DNA of 37,577 nt. It comes from Prochlorococcus sp. AG-670-O17. Lineage in GTDB: Bacteria; Cyanobacteriota; Cyanobacteriia; PCC-6307; Cyanobiaceae. The stretch spans positions 1-37,577 of the forward strand of contig QCTC01000009.1 in the NCBI GenBank assembly GCA_003211315.1, given 5' to 3'. This document shows, piece after piece, positions 12,366 to 22,561 of this stretch (positions are counted from its first letter, which is position 1; each line of letters starts with the position of its first letter). The notes under the pieces are model-generated. The model was not told where the DNA came from, did not search any database, and worked only from the letters and a program-made list of their open reading frames with translations. Made by a program: the position numbers and the translations under genes.

Positions 12366-13097
12366 TTAAACTATGGCAGCCATTGCCATTCTTGCAATTT
12401 CTCTATTATCTAGACCTATTTCAAGGAGCGTATCTTGATAGGCAATCATGAATTCTTCCATTAATTCTTCCCTATCCATAGCTAGTACTGAAGCATCTTC
12501 AGCGACTTGATCTAACATTTTCTTAATTAATGGAAGGTTAACCTTATTCGCATCCATTAGCTCTTCTTTACAAGTCGCTAAATTTTCTTTTAGCCATTCT
12601 TGTCCATAATTTAAATGAAGATATTCATCTTTAACAACACCCTGGGTAATTTTTTTCGCAAAAGGATCAGCAACTCTTATATAGACATGATATGCAGAGA
12701 TAGCAAATGCTTCAATTAAAATTGCCTGTATCAATAAACACGTAGTTGTCTTGCCCTTCGATAACGCAACTTGAAAATTACCATGTAATTTGGAAAAGAA
12801 TTCTTTAGCAAAAATCATGTCAGCTTGAACACCTAGATTTCTTCCGCATGCAGTAAAGCCTCTTTTGTGCTTAAGCTCCATTTTCGCTAGTTTAGTTAGT
12901 TCTTCTAATTCGTTAGGAATTAATGTTGCTAAGGAAATATAATTATCGTGAGCCTCTTGTTCACCTTCAATAACTATTGCATTTATTCTACTGTAAGCGT
13001 CCTTATAAGAATCAGTAGTAAAGTCAGGTAAATCAATAGAATTTTGATCGATTGAATTTTCTAAACTAGTTTTTTTATTAGATTCGAGTGTTTGCAT
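12366..13097 (-). CDS. ado: Aldehyde deformylating oxygenase (alkane synthase)
   Basis: 243 aa ferritin-like di-iron protein: EGEQEAHDNYISLATLIP, HKRGFTACGRNLGV, KDEYLHLNYGQEWL. Confidence 0.97.
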   Translation of the reverse strand: MQTLESNKKTSLENSIDQNSIDLPDFTTDSYKDAYSRINAIVIEGEQEAHDNYISLATLIPNELEELTKLAKMELKHKRGFTACGRNLGVQADMIFAKEFFSKLHGNFQVALSKGKTTTCLLIQAILIEAFAISAYHVYIRVADPFAKKITQGVVKDEYLHLNYGQEWLKENLATCKEELMDANKVNLPLIKKMLDQVAEDASVLAMDREELMEEFMIAYQDTLLEIGLDNREIARMAMAAIV

Positions 13098-13136
13098 GTC
13101 AGTAATCTTTAGCTCATTATGCCTAAGTTTTACATA

Positions 13137-13142
13137 ATTATA
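13137..13142 (-). promoter_or_regulatory. Putative -10 element (TATAAT) upstream of ado
   Basis: Exact TATAAT on the minus strand (ATTATA on plus), 40 bp upstream of the ado start codon; no strong -35 identified. Confidence 0.4.
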
Positions 13143-13212
13143 GTGAGATTATTTAAATATGATGAAAATAGTTTCAATTGTTAAACGATATTATTAAATT
13201 AATATTGATTAT

Positions 13213-14007
13213 TTAACTTAAATTAGGCCAGTCTGATTTCATAAGATTCATAATTAATTTAAACCAATGATTTATTAATAAGTTCTTTAAACTATTTCCT
13301 AGCTCTTGATTTGAACCTTTACTATCCCCTATAACTCCAGATTTACTTAGATCTTCTGTAAACCAAGCAGTTGGAGCATTTCCCTCCAAACTCCAACCCT
13401 CTGGAATTTGCGTTTCACCAATTTCACAAGGTCTTTCATCTCCCACAAGTTCAGATTTTAAAGCCATCATCAAACTAGTTTCTGCTAAAGATGCATGTAA
13501 TCCATTCTCAATTTCATTTTTTGTTAACAGTTCACTTAACCCATGAACTCCACTCCATAAAAAACAAGGGAAGATTGAAAGTTTGGGAGCAACACTTCTT
13601 AACTCTCTGGCTGCGGTGTTAAGTAAAGAAATTTGACCTCCATGTGCATTTATTAATATCAATCTTTTAAATCCCATATCCGCTAATTGGACTCCAACTT
13701 CTTTTATCAATGAGGTTATTAAATTGGAAGAAAGAGATATCGTTCCATCAAATCCCTTATGTTCTGGAGAAAAACCTAGATATTGAGTTGGAAGTTTTTT
13801 TATAGGCGTATCAGACGGAATTAATTTTAAAACTTCGCAAATTATCTCATCAACAAAAATACTATCTGTTGCCAAAGGTAAATGAGGACCATGTTGTTCT
13901 ACCGCTCCAAATGGCCAGATAATTGTTGATCTTATATCTTTTGAAATATTTTTTACTTCAGGCCATGATAAATACTCAAATTCGCTAGGTATTGATTTAA
14001 AGTTCAT
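13213..14007 (-). CDS. Creatininase family amidohydrolase
   Basis: WPFGAVEQHGPHLPLATDSIF and INAHGGQISLL metal-binding motifs. Confidence 0.92.
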   Translation of the reverse strand: MNFKSIPSEFEYLSWPEVKNISKDIRSTIIWPFGAVEQHGPHLPLATDSIFVDEIICEVLKLIPSDTPIKKLPTQYLGFSPEHKGFDGTISLSSNLITSLIKEVGVQLADMGFKRLILINAHGGQISLLNTAARELRSVAPKLSIFPCFLWSGVHGLSELLTKNEIENGLHASLAETSLMMALKSELVGDERPCEIGETQIPEGWSLEGNAPTAWFTEDLSKSGVIGDSKGSNQELGNSLKNLLINHWFKLIMNLMKSDWPNLS

Positions 14008-14070
14008 TATTTTTAATTGTGAGTACTAACATTTAGAATAAGTTAATATTAAATTACTCTTATTTTACCT

Positions 14071-15288
14071 ATGAAGGGAGTTAGTGATAAAGATGCCCAA
14101 AATAATAAAAAAATTAAGGGCGACAAAAACAATTTCAAGAAGCCACTTCAGGTTCTTCACATAAGCAAAAGGGATACTATTAGTAAGAAAGAAGAAGTAG
14201 TTGATGACAATCAAAATGCTACAAAAGAAGTCAATACTGACATCAGTGCTATAAAGCCTAAAATTATTGAAGCCTCAATAAATGAAGTAAAAGAAAGTTA
14301 TTCCAGTAATATTAACTTTGAAAATTTAAGTTATAAGGAGTTAGAAAAACCTTTAACTTTACAAGATGAAGATGAAGATTTCATCATAGAAAGAAAAGTT
14401 GATGAATTTGATTTTGACGAAAGTGCCTTTTTAGAAGCGTTGAACGAGAATGAGCCGATAGGTGCAACAGGAGAGACAATTAAGGGAAAAGTAATTGCAG
14501 TAGAAAGTGATGGTTTGTATATAGACATTGGTGGTAAAGCACCTGGTTTCATGCCAAAAAAAGAATGTGGATTAGGAGTAATTACAAATTTCAAAGAAAA
14601 ATATACCATTGGTTTAGAAATGGAAGTTTTAGTAATAAAGGAACAAAATGCTGATGGTATGGTCACAGTAAGTGCACGAGCATTAATTCTTAGACAAAGT
14701 TGGGAAAAAGTGGCAAGTTCTGCGAAAAATGGAGAATTAATACAAGTTACAATTAATGGTTTTAATAGAGGAGGACTTACTTGCGATGTTGATGGCTTAA
14801 GAGGATTTATCCCACGTTCGCAACTTGAAAATGGTCAAGATTATCAATCTTTAGTTAGTAAAAATTTAAAAGTTGCATTTTTAGAAGTAAATCCAGAGAC
14901 ACGGAAACTTGTTTTATCAGAAAAAAAAGCACTATTAGTTTCTAAATTTGCAGATCTAAAATTAGGACAATTAATTGAGGGTGAAGTTTTAGCCATAAAA
15001 CCATATGGCTTTTTTGTTGATTTAGGAGGGGCAAGCGGGCTTCTTCATCAATCCTCCATAACAAATGGATCCATCCGAAATTTAAGAGAAATTTTCGTTG
15101 AGGGTGAGGTTATAAAGGCACTAATAACAGAAATTGACTTAGAAAGAGGAAGAATTGGTTTAAATACAGCCTTATTAGAAAACAACCCTGGAGAATTAAT
15201 CATTGATAAAGAAAAAGTTATGATTGAAGCCTCTGAAAGGTCTCTGAAAACTAAGTCACTTTTCGATAAAAAAGATTTAGAAAAATGA
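14071..15288 (+). CDS. S1-domain RNA-binding protein (30S ribosomal protein S1 homolog)
   Basis: About 120-aa low-complexity N-terminal extension followed by three S1-like repeats (GETIKGKVIAVESDGLYIDIGGKAPGFMP; VTINGFNRGGLTCDVDGLRGFIPRSQL; GQLIEGEVLAIKPYGFFVDLGGASGLLHQS). Confidence 0.9.
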   Translation: MKGVSDKDAQNNKKIKGDKNNFKKPLQVLHISKRDTISKKEEVVDDNQNATKEVNTDISAIKPKIIEASINEVKESYSSNINFENLSYKELEKPLTLQDEDEDFIIERKVDEFDFDESAFLEALNENEPIGATGETIKGKVIAVESDGLYIDIGGKAPGFMPKKECGLGVITNFKEKYTIGLEMEVLVIKEQNADGMVTVSARALILRQSWEKVASSAKNGELIQVTINGFNRGGLTCDVDGLRGFIPRSQLENGQDYQSLVSKNLKVAFLEVNPETRKLVLSEKKALLVSKFADLKLGQLIEGEVLAIKPYGFFVDLGGASGLLHQSSITNGSIRNLREIFVEGEVIKALITEIDLERGRIGLNTALLENNPGELIIDKEKVMIEASERSLKTKSLFDKKDLEK

Positions 15289-16190
15289 CCATCAATGAAA
15301 AAATAATTTTGAATAAAGAACTTAAAATATCAGATTGGGAGTTGGACTTTTATTCAAGGCCAATTATCGAACAAAATGGTAAAAAAAGATGGGAATTAAT
15401 TATTTCATCTTCAAAAAACTTTAAAACAGAGGATATTTTTTTATGGAATAAAATATGTCCCGCAAACGAGGTTAATTCAATATGGCTTACAAAAGCTTTA
15501 AATGAAGCTCTGCAAGATGCAGAAAGAAAAGGTTGGGCAAAGCCATCAAAAATAAGATTTTGGAGAGCATCAATGAAATCAATAATTAAGAAATCTATTG
15601 AGAATATAGGGGTTGAAGCTCTCGTAAGCAGAAGGACATACGAATTATTTGACAGAATCTCATTTCTCGAACAAGAGGTTTACCCTCTAGAAAATGGATA
15701 TGTCAGAGGAGTATTAGCTCCAACCTTTACCTCTAATATTCTTAATGATCCTAAACCTTTGCCTGAGGCCGTGAGAGGTGATGCATTAACAATCTCTGAA
15801 ATATCTATAGAGGAATTAAAATTAGCTAAAAATTGGCCTATTGAATTTGGAGATATTTTCCCAATCCAGAGTTCAATAAAAAATGAAAACTTAGTACCTG
15901 GCCTTAGACTTTTTAGTAAAGACAGATCACTTGCTCTTGCCGCTTGGTTTAGTAGTTTAGAGCCTGTCAAGCTGCTAATAAAACATAATCAACTTATACT
16001 TGAAGCCTCAGAAGATGATAAATGGTTAGTAACAGATTTACAAGAAAAAGATGCCAAGGTATTAAATGATAAATTCACTCAAACTAAAAAAGATTCTTAT
16101 GGTTATCAGTTTATATCCATACAATCAACTCCATTTATTGAAAAATTTGCTGGTTTTTGGATTTTAAAAGATATTGAACTAATTTCATAA
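15285..16190 (+). CDS. Tab2/Atab2-like RNA-binding protein
   Basis: WELDFYSRPIIEQNGKKRWELIIS, IRFWRASMKSII and a C-terminal WLVTDLQE / FWILKD region typical of the Tab2 family; start overlaps the previous stop (ATGA). Confidence 0.87.
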   Translation: MTINEKIILNKELKISDWELDFYSRPIIEQNGKKRWELIISSSKNFKTEDIFLWNKICPANEVNSIWLTKALNEALQDAERKGWAKPSKIRFWRASMKSIIKKSIENIGVEALVSRRTYELFDRISFLEQEVYPLENGYVRGVLAPTFTSNILNDPKPLPEAVRGDALTISEISIEELKLAKNWPIEFGDIFPIQSSIKNENLVPGLRLFSKDRSLALAAWFSSLEPVKLLIKHNQLILEASEDDKWLVTDLQEKDAKVLNDKFTQTKKDSYGYQFISIQSTPFIEKFAGFWILKDIELIS

Positions 16191-16200
16191 GGCTAATATC

Positions 16201-16983
16201 ATGTCTTTTAGCCAAAAATATTTTCAAGAAAATGAGTTTGCGATAAAAGACAAAAAATTAAAATATTATTTATCTCCTACTCTTCTTGAAAATAACTTTA
16301 AACATGGTTTTTTTACCAAAACGAGTTCTGAAATCAATCTTTCACTTTTATCAAATCGTCTTAATTTAAACAATAAGAATTGCGTTTTAAATCAAATACA
16401 CGGCAATCAAATAGTTGTCGGATCAAAGACTCAAGAGAAGGAAAGAGTAGAGGCTGATGGAATAGTTTCTGATAAACAAAATCAAAATTTATGGATATAC
16501 ACCGCAGATTGTATGCCTATTTTATTTGCTGACAAGAAGAAAAGACTTGTTGCTGCAATACATTGCGGAAGAAAGGGGTTAGAAAACAAAATAATAAAAA
16601 AACTCATCAAAATCTTTTATGATAAAGGATGTTCAAAAGAAGATATGCTTGTCGCAATAGGTCCATCAATATCAGAAAAAAATTATCTAATTGATAATAA
16701 AACTCTTCAAAATTTTCATAAAAAAGCTGCTTCTAAAGAATCAATTTCATTTTCAAATTCTATGGAGATATCACTAAAATCAAAAGAGTCAGTAAAATCA
16801 CAAAAAAACGATTTAATTCCTTTAAATATTAAAAAGTATGCTCATATTGAACTTTTAAAAGAAAATATATCCAATAAAAATATTGATATCTCTAACTTAT
16901 GCACATATGAATCAAATCATTACTTTCATTCTTGGAGAAGAACTAAAACATATTTACGGCAATGGAATTTTATAAGTTCTTAG
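16201..16983 (+). CDS. pgeF: Polyphenol oxidase / purine nucleoside phosphorylase family (YfiH/PgeF-like)
   Basis: HGFFTKTS, NQIHGNQIVV, EADGIVSD, YTADCMPILFAD, AIHCGRKGLENKII. Confidence 0.88.
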   Translation: MSFSQKYFQENEFAIKDKKLKYYLSPTLLENNFKHGFFTKTSSEINLSLLSNRLNLNNKNCVLNQIHGNQIVVGSKTQEKERVEADGIVSDKQNQNLWIYTADCMPILFADKKKRLVAAIHCGRKGLENKIIKKLIKIFYDKGCSKEDMLVAIGPSISEKNYLIDNKTLQNFHKKAASKESISFSNSMEISLKSKESVKSQKNDLIPLNIKKYAHIELLKENISNKNIDISNLCTYESNHYFHSWRRTKTYLRQWNFISS

Positions 16984-16989
16984 CAAATT

Positions 16990-17340
16990 TTAATTTTGAC
17001 AGGTCTCCTTTGATAAATTTTTTGCAATTAATAAATCTGACATTTCTTTAGTTTCATTAATATCAAAAACCTTAGCTATTAATATATTTTCTTTGAAACC
17101 AACAGGTTTTATTTTAACTTTACTTCCTCTCGGAAATTCTTTCTTAAGTAGGTTTAAAGCAATTTTTTCATCGTCTTCATTGTTAATTTCTACACAAAAT
17201 AATTTGATTGGAAGATCTCTATTTTGATCTCCTACTAAAATACTACTTGAGTTATTTATCTGAAGAATTTCGGCAGAATAAGTTCTAATTGGATACAAAA
17301 CAACTAGAAGAAAAATAATTAAAGAAGTTATTTTTTTCAA
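16990..17340 (-). CDS. Secreted/anchored SNase-like (thermonuclease fold) protein, probably catalytically degenerate
   Basis: N-terminal signal segment and SNase-like pattern (IKLFCVEINNEDDEKIALNLLKKEFPRGSKVKIKPV...LLIAKNLS), with expected catalytic Arg/Asp/Glu positions not matching. Confidence 0.6.
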   Translation of the reverse strand: MKKITSLIIFLLVVLYPIRTYSAEILQINNSSSILVGDQNRDLPIKLFCVEINNEDDEKIALNLLKKEFPRGSKVKIKPVGFKENILIAKVFDINETKEMSDLLIAKNLSKETCQN

Positions 17341-17396
17341 TTTAGGTATCTATATTAATTCAGTTAATAATTTTTATTTTGTATATTTGTAAAAAA

Positions 17397-19160
17397 TCAG
17401 CTTTCACTGTTCACGTAACCCACCATTTGAGCATTACTTTTACCTGGAGGAACCATTGGATAGCAATTTTCACCTCTCCTCACTCGTACATTAATTAAGG
17501 CTGGCCCATCAAAATCTAAAGCAGATTTAAACTCATTTAATAATTGTTTCCTCTCTGAAATCAAGAACCCTTTTACTCCAAACGATTCCGCGAGTTTAAC
17601 GAAATCAGGTTCTCCACAACTCATATCAGAGGAGGAGTACCTTTCATCATAAAAGCTTTCTTGCCACTGTCTTACCATCCCCTGCCAGCGATTATTTATG
17701 ATCACTAATTTAATATTTAAACCATATTGAGATAAAGTACCCAATTCTTGTATGTTCATCAAAACACTTGCATCTCCAGCTATGCAGATAACCTCCTCGT
17801 TAGGCAGAGCAGCTTTTACTCCCATGGCTGCAGGCAATCCAAAGCCCATCGTTCCCAAACCAGCACTACTTATCCATCTTCTCGGAGCATTTCTTAGATA
17901 CTGAGCAGCCCACATTTGATGTTGACCTACATCAGTTGTGATGAAGGCTTCAGGAGAAAAATCCCTTACTTTCAAAAGAACTTCTTGAGGATAAATTTCA
18001 CCTTCTTCTGGAGGAACAAATAAAGGATGCTTATTTTTCCAAAAATTAATTTTTTCTAGCCAATTTTTTGTATTGCAGGAGGTTTTATTAAAAAAAGATT
18101 TTTCATTAATTTTGGAAAGAGCTTTAGCTACATCCGAAACAATAGCAACATCAACACGTCTATTTTTATTAACTTCTGCAGGATCGATATCAATATGAAT
18201 AACCTTTGCAGATGGGGCGAATGTATCTAATTTCCCCGTAACCCTATCATCAAATCTCGCACCTACAGCAATCAAAAGATCGCATTCCGTGACTGCAAAG
18301 TTAGCATATGCGGTTCCATGCATTCCCAACATTCCAACTGATAAGTCATCCCTTTCGTCAAAGACCCCTTTTCCCATTAACGTAGTGGTTACTGGAATTT
18401 GATAATTATTAGCTAAGGTTTCTACTTGCTCATGAGCACCTGAAGATATTGCTCCACCTCCTACATATAACAAAGGTCTTGAAGATTCTTGAATCAATTC
18501 AATAGCCTGGTTGATATCAGAGTCGTTAATTTCTCCATTCCTTTTAAAACCCTTAGGAATAATCTCACCAGGTAAAATTCTTTCATAATTAAAGAATTCT
18601 TGACCCACATCTTTTGGTATATCAATTAAAACTGGGCCAGGTCTTCCAGAAGAAGCAATAAAAAACGCCTCTGAAACTACTTTTGCTATATCAGATGGAT
18701 CTCTTACAACCCATGAATGTTTAACGATAGGGAGTGTAATTCCAAAAATATCAGTCTCTTGAAAAGCATCTGTTCCTATAGCAGGTCTTGGAACTTGGCC
18801 AGTAACTACTACCAATGGAACTGAATCCATTTGAGCTGTAGCAATACCAGTTACTAAATTCGTAGCCCCTGGACCTGAAGTCCCAAAACAAACACCTACC
18901 TCACCTGTTGACCTGGCATATCCATCTGCAGCATGGGATCCTCCCTGCTCATGTCTTACCATGTAATGTTTTAACCATCCATCATTTTCTGCTTTATGTA
19001 CTGCATCATAAATGGGAAGTATGGCGCCGCCTGGATATCCAAATATCACTTTTACATCATGAACTTTTAGTGAATCCATTAGTGCTTCAGCACCTGTAAT
19101 CCATATGGGGTAATTTTTTTCTGAATCATCTTTTGATAAAGATGTCGAGGTAAGCGTCAC
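17397..19160 (-). CDS. ilvB: Acetolactate synthase large subunit
   Basis: ThDP enzyme: [60 protein letters not shown]. Confidence 0.97.
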   Translation of the reverse strand: MTLTSTSLSKDDSEKNYPIWITGAEALMDSLKVHDVKVIFGYPGGAILPIYDAVHKAENDGWLKHYMVRHEQGGSHAADGYARSTGEVGVCFGTSGPGATNLVTGIATAQMDSVPLVVVTGQVPRPAIGTDAFQETDIFGITLPIVKHSWVVRDPSDIAKVVSEAFFIASSGRPGPVLIDIPKDVGQEFFNYERILPGEIIPKGFKRNGEINDSDINQAIELIQESSRPLLYVGGGAISSGAHEQVETLANNYQIPVTTTLMGKGVFDERDDLSVGMLGMHGTAYANFAVTECDLLIAVGARFDDRVTGKLDTFAPSAKVIHIDIDPAEVNKNRRVDVAIVSDVAKALSKINEKSFFNKTSCNTKNWLEKINFWKNKHPLFVPPEEGEIYPQEVLLKVRDFSPEAFITTDVGQHQMWAAQYLRNAPRRWISSAGLGTMGFGLPAAMGVKAALPNEEVICIAGDASVLMNIQELGTLSQYGLNIKLVIINNRWQGMVRQWQESFYDERYSSSDMSCGEPDFVKLAESFGVKGFLISERKQLLNEFKSALDFDGPALINVRVRRGENCYPMVPPGKSNAQMVGYVNSES

Positions 19161-19296
19161 TAAAGAAAATAAATCTATCTAAATAATAAACTTAATTAAA
19201 AAATATTGCCCATTTTGGAAATGTAATGTCAAAGATTACTTAGAAATTTAATTGCTCTTGATATAGTTTTAGATCTTTTTTTTAATAATATTAAAT

Positions 19297-20472
19297 TTAT
19301 AAAATCCCTAATTTATGAAGAGGCCCAGAACCTGAGATAAGTTCAATAAAAAGTATAAGGAATACGATCATAGCAACCCTTCCGTTCCAAACTTCTGAAC
19401 TATTATTCCAACCCCATTGCCATTTTTCCTGAGGGTATAATTTAACTTTCTCAGGTAATTCAGAAGCTTTCTCTATATTAATTATCGGTCCTTCTAGGCA
19501 AGAAACAACTAGATCACTTAAACCCTCAATAAATGTAGGATGTGTATTTAATGCTTTTACCCTTCTGAAATTAACAATGCCTGCTTTCTCAGCAATTTCT
19601 TTATATTCAATATCAATTTCCTGTAAAGTTTCAATATGTTCTCCTACGAAACTTATAGGAACTACAATTAAATCATTAACTTTAGCTTTGCCAAGATCTG
19701 TCAAAACTTCTTCTGTGTACGGTTTTAACCATTCAACTGGACCTACCCTACTTTGATAAGACAGAGTGTAGGGATTGGTATGACCTAAATATTTTTCAAG
19801 TTCATCAATAATTAGTAGTGAACAATCTTCTATTTGTTCTTTATATGGATCTCCTGCTTCCTCCACATAACTTTTCGGAACCCCATGAGCTGTAAAAAAG
19901 ATATGTGCACTATCAGGCGATTCACAGAGTGAAATTTGTTCCGAAATGAGCTCAACCATGGATTTTAAGTAACCTGATTGACTAAACCAACTCCTTACAC
20001 ATCTCATTGGTATCTTTTTAAACTCAGAATCAGAGTCTCTTAATTTTTTTAATTCTCTAAAGCTCGAACCACTTGTACTTATAGAAAAGTGTGGGTACAG
20101 AGGCAATACGACAATTTGATCTACCCCGTCTGCTTTCATATCAGCGATAGCTGATTCCGTGAAAGGATGCCAGTATCTCATAGCTATATAAGTTGTTACA
20201 TTTAGACCTTTATCTCTTAATTTGCTTTGTAATTCTCTAGCTTGTTGTTCCGTAATCCTTCTAATAGGAGATCCCCCACCTATTGAAAGGTAAGCCTGTT
20301 GTGAAGTAGTACTTCTAAGTGTACTTATTAACCATGCTAAAGGTTTCTGAAATGCTGGGACGGGAAGCCTAATTATTTCAGGATCAGAAAATAAATTATA
20401 TAAAAATGGACCTACATCTGTAATCCTTTCAGGGCCGCCAAGATTCATTAATAAGACGCCTACTTTTTCCAT
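19297..20472 (-). CDS. hemH: Ferrochelatase with C-terminal chlorophyll-binding-type (CAB) helix
   Basis: [39 protein letters not shown]-terminal [37 protein letters not shown]. Confidence 0.96.
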   Translation of the reverse strand: MEKVGVLLMNLGGPERITDVGPFLYNLFSDPEIIRLPVPAFQKPLAWLISTLRSTTSQQAYLSIGGGSPIRRITEQQARELQSKLRDKGLNVTTYIAMRYWHPFTESAIADMKADGVDQIVVLPLYPHFSISTSGSSFRELKKLRDSDSEFKKIPMRCVRSWFSQSGYLKSMVELISEQISLCESPDSAHIFFTAHGVPKSYVEEAGDPYKEQIEDCSLLIIDELEKYLGHTNPYTLSYQSRVGPVEWLKPYTEEVLTDLGKAKVNDLIVVPISFVGEHIETLQEIDIEYKEIAEKAGIVNFRRVKALNTHPTFIEGLSDLVVSCLEGPIINIEKASELPEKVKLYPQEKWQWGWNNSSEVWNGRVAMIVFLILFIELISGSGPLHKLGIL

Positions 20473-20537
20473 TTAAATTTTATGGAGATTGAAAATAAAC
20501 ATTGGGAACGTCATTATAAATGTAATTATATAAGTTA

Positions 20538-21707
20538 ATGAACGTAATTCAGGAAATTAATAATGTCAATGATAAATTTGCTACTGAAGGAAGCAAACTT
20601 AGAATTGAAAAAAGAGGAGAGAAATTAAACATTAGAGGTTCACTACCTTCAAAAAATAATAAAAATGACTTTACGGTTCAACGAATATCTCTTGGACTCA
20701 AAGCGGATTTTAATGGCTTAGAAGAAGCCAAGAAAAAATTACAATTGATAACTTTGCAATTAGAGTTAAATCAATTTGATTGGATCAATTGGGTAAAAAA
20801 TTCTGATAGAAAGGAAATAAAAGAAGAATTTAAATTTTTAACTAGACTTAATGATTTTGAGAAATATTTTTTTAGGGAGAATAAAAACAAATACTTAACA
20901 AGCACTCGAAAAACAACTTGGAGAAGCTCTTATAAGCCCTACATTAATAGAATGATATCCATCCAAAATGATACGAATACTGAAAATTTAGATAATCTTT
21001 TTACAACCACATTAAAAACTTATAAAGAGGGGAGCAGAAGCAGAAAACAATGCGCGACTTCCCTGGGTGTTTTGGCAAAATTTTTAGAACATAAACTTCC
21101 TGAAGATTGGAAATTAATGGCTAAAGGATATGGTCTAAATAAAGCAAGCTTTAGGGATCTTCCTACTGACGAGATAATTGAAAATCTATGGGAAAACATA
21201 CCAAACAAATCATGGAAATATGTTTTCGGGCTTATGGCTACATATGGGTTAAGAAATCATGAAGTATTTTTTTGTGACTTAAGCTCATTAACTAATTCTG
21301 GAGACAAAATCATTAGAGTTTTGCCTACTACAAAAACTGGCGAACATCAGGTTTGGCCTTTTCATCCTAAATGGATAGATAAATTTGAACTTTGTAAATT
21401 AGGCAATGATCCAGAATTACTTCCAAAAATCAATAGAGATCTTAGAGTTACAACTTTGCAAAATATTGGAAAAAAAATAACTGATCAATTTAAACGTTAT
21501 TCACTTAAAATCAAACCTTATGATCTAAGACATGCTTGGGCTGTTAGGACGATTTTCTATGATCTTCCTGATACAGTTGCCGCAAGAATGATGGGACATT
21601 CCGTCAGCCTACATACTCAAACGTACCATCACTGGATAACAAAACGAGATCAACAACAAGCTGTTAATAATGCACTTTCAAAATATAAAAAACGTGAAGT
21701 TTTTTAA
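20538..21707 (+). CDS. Tyrosine recombinase / phage integrase family protein
   Basis: R (YGLRNHE), K (TTKTGEHQ), YDLRHAWAVR, MGHSVSLHTQTYHHW catalytic regions; no adjacent mobile-element genes. Confidence 0.9.
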   Translation: MNVIQEINNVNDKFATEGSKLRIEKRGEKLNIRGSLPSKNNKNDFTVQRISLGLKADFNGLEEAKKKLQLITLQLELNQFDWINWVKNSDRKEIKEEFKFLTRLNDFEKYFFRENKNKYLTSTRKTTWRSSYKPYINRMISIQNDTNTENLDNLFTTTLKTYKEGSRSRKQCATSLGVLAKFLEHKLPEDWKLMAKGYGLNKASFRDLPTDEIIENLWENIPNKSWKYVFGLMATYGLRNHEVFFCDLSSLTNSGDKIIRVLPTTKTGEHQVWPFHPKWIDKFELCKLGNDPELLPKINRDLRVTTLQNIGKKITDQFKRYSLKIKPYDLRHAWAVRTIFYDLPDTVAARMMGHSVSLHTQTYHHWITKRDQQQAVNNALSKYKKREVF

Positions 21708-21736
21708 TCACTATAATCTGAGTTAAAAGTTATTTT

Positions 21737-22432
21737 ATGGCAGATAAGACACAACCCTCTTCAAGGAATTTAACTAGTCTTGATATTCAGGCTAAAGAAC
21801 TTGGGATAGGAGGAAATTCATCTCCTGAAACAGATGAGAGTCTTTATAAAAAAAGAATGCAAAAAAGAAAAGAAGTGCAATCAAAGAGATTACAAGTAAG
21901 GAAGACAAAAAAAGGTTTATTAATTGTTTTTACTGGAAATGGGAAAGGGAAAACAACTGCCTCTTTGGGCATGGCGTTAAGAACTATTGGACATGGTCAT
22001 AAAGTTGCAATTATTCAATTTATTAAAGGTGGGTGGACTACTGGGGAAGAAAAAGCACTTAAAAATTTATCATCAAATATTTCATGGCATGCATTAGGAG
22101 AGGGATTTACTTGGGAAACACAAGATAGAGTAAGGGATGAGGAATTAGTTAAAGAAGCTTGGCAAGTTGCTAAGAGATTCATCAGGGATGAATCATATAA
22201 ACTTGTAATTCTTGATGAAATAAATATCGCAACTAAACTTGGATATCTTTCTCCAGAAGAAATAATTAAGTTTATAAAAAGTCTGAATAACAGAAAAAAT
22301 CACATAGTTTTAACTGGAAGAGGAGCTTCCGAATCAATCATTAATCAAGCTGATCTTGTAACAGAGATGAAATTAATTAGGCATCCTTTTAAAGAACAGG
22401 GAATAAAAGCTCAAGAGTGTGTGGAGTTTTAG
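21737..22432 (+). CDS. cobO: Cob(I)alamin adenosyltransferase
   Basis: P-loop FTGNGKGKTTASLGMALR, IQFIKGGWTTGEEKAL, VILDEINIATKLGYL, LTGRGA. Confidence 0.94.
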   Translation: MADKTQPSSRNLTSLDIQAKELGIGGNSSPETDESLYKKRMQKRKEVQSKRLQVRKTKKGLLIVFTGNGKGKTTASLGMALRTIGHGHKVAIIQFIKGGWTTGEEKALKNLSSNISWHALGEGFTWETQDRVRDEELVKEAWQVAKRFIRDESYKLVILDEINIATKLGYLSPEEIIKFIKSLNNRKNHIVLTGRGASESIINQADLVTEMKLIRHPFKEQGIKAQECVEF

Positions 22433-22561
22433 AATTTTAATGGATTTTTAATTTGTTTTTCTGTTTTTCGATTGAGAATTGTTTAAAGACGCAAGCATTA
22501 TTATCCTAAAAAAGAAATTCTGTATATTTACTTGCTAAGGTCATAAAAGTATGATTATTGA

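Noticed and set aside
14331-14666. Minus-strand 111-aa ORF
   Set aside because: Antisense to the S1-domain gene; Ser-rich shadow translation.
15680-15970. Minus-strand 96-aa ORF
   Set aside because: Antisense to the Tab2-like gene.
18908-19099. Plus-strand 63-aa His/Leu-rich ORF
   Set aside because: Antisense to ilvB; composition is a shadow effect.
21020-21208. Minus-strand 62-aa ORF
   Set aside because: Antisense within the recombinase gene.
20538-21707. Integrase as a marker of a genomic island or prophage
   Set aside because: No tRNA, att-like duplication, phage or cargo genes nearby; flanks are housekeeping genes with similar composition.
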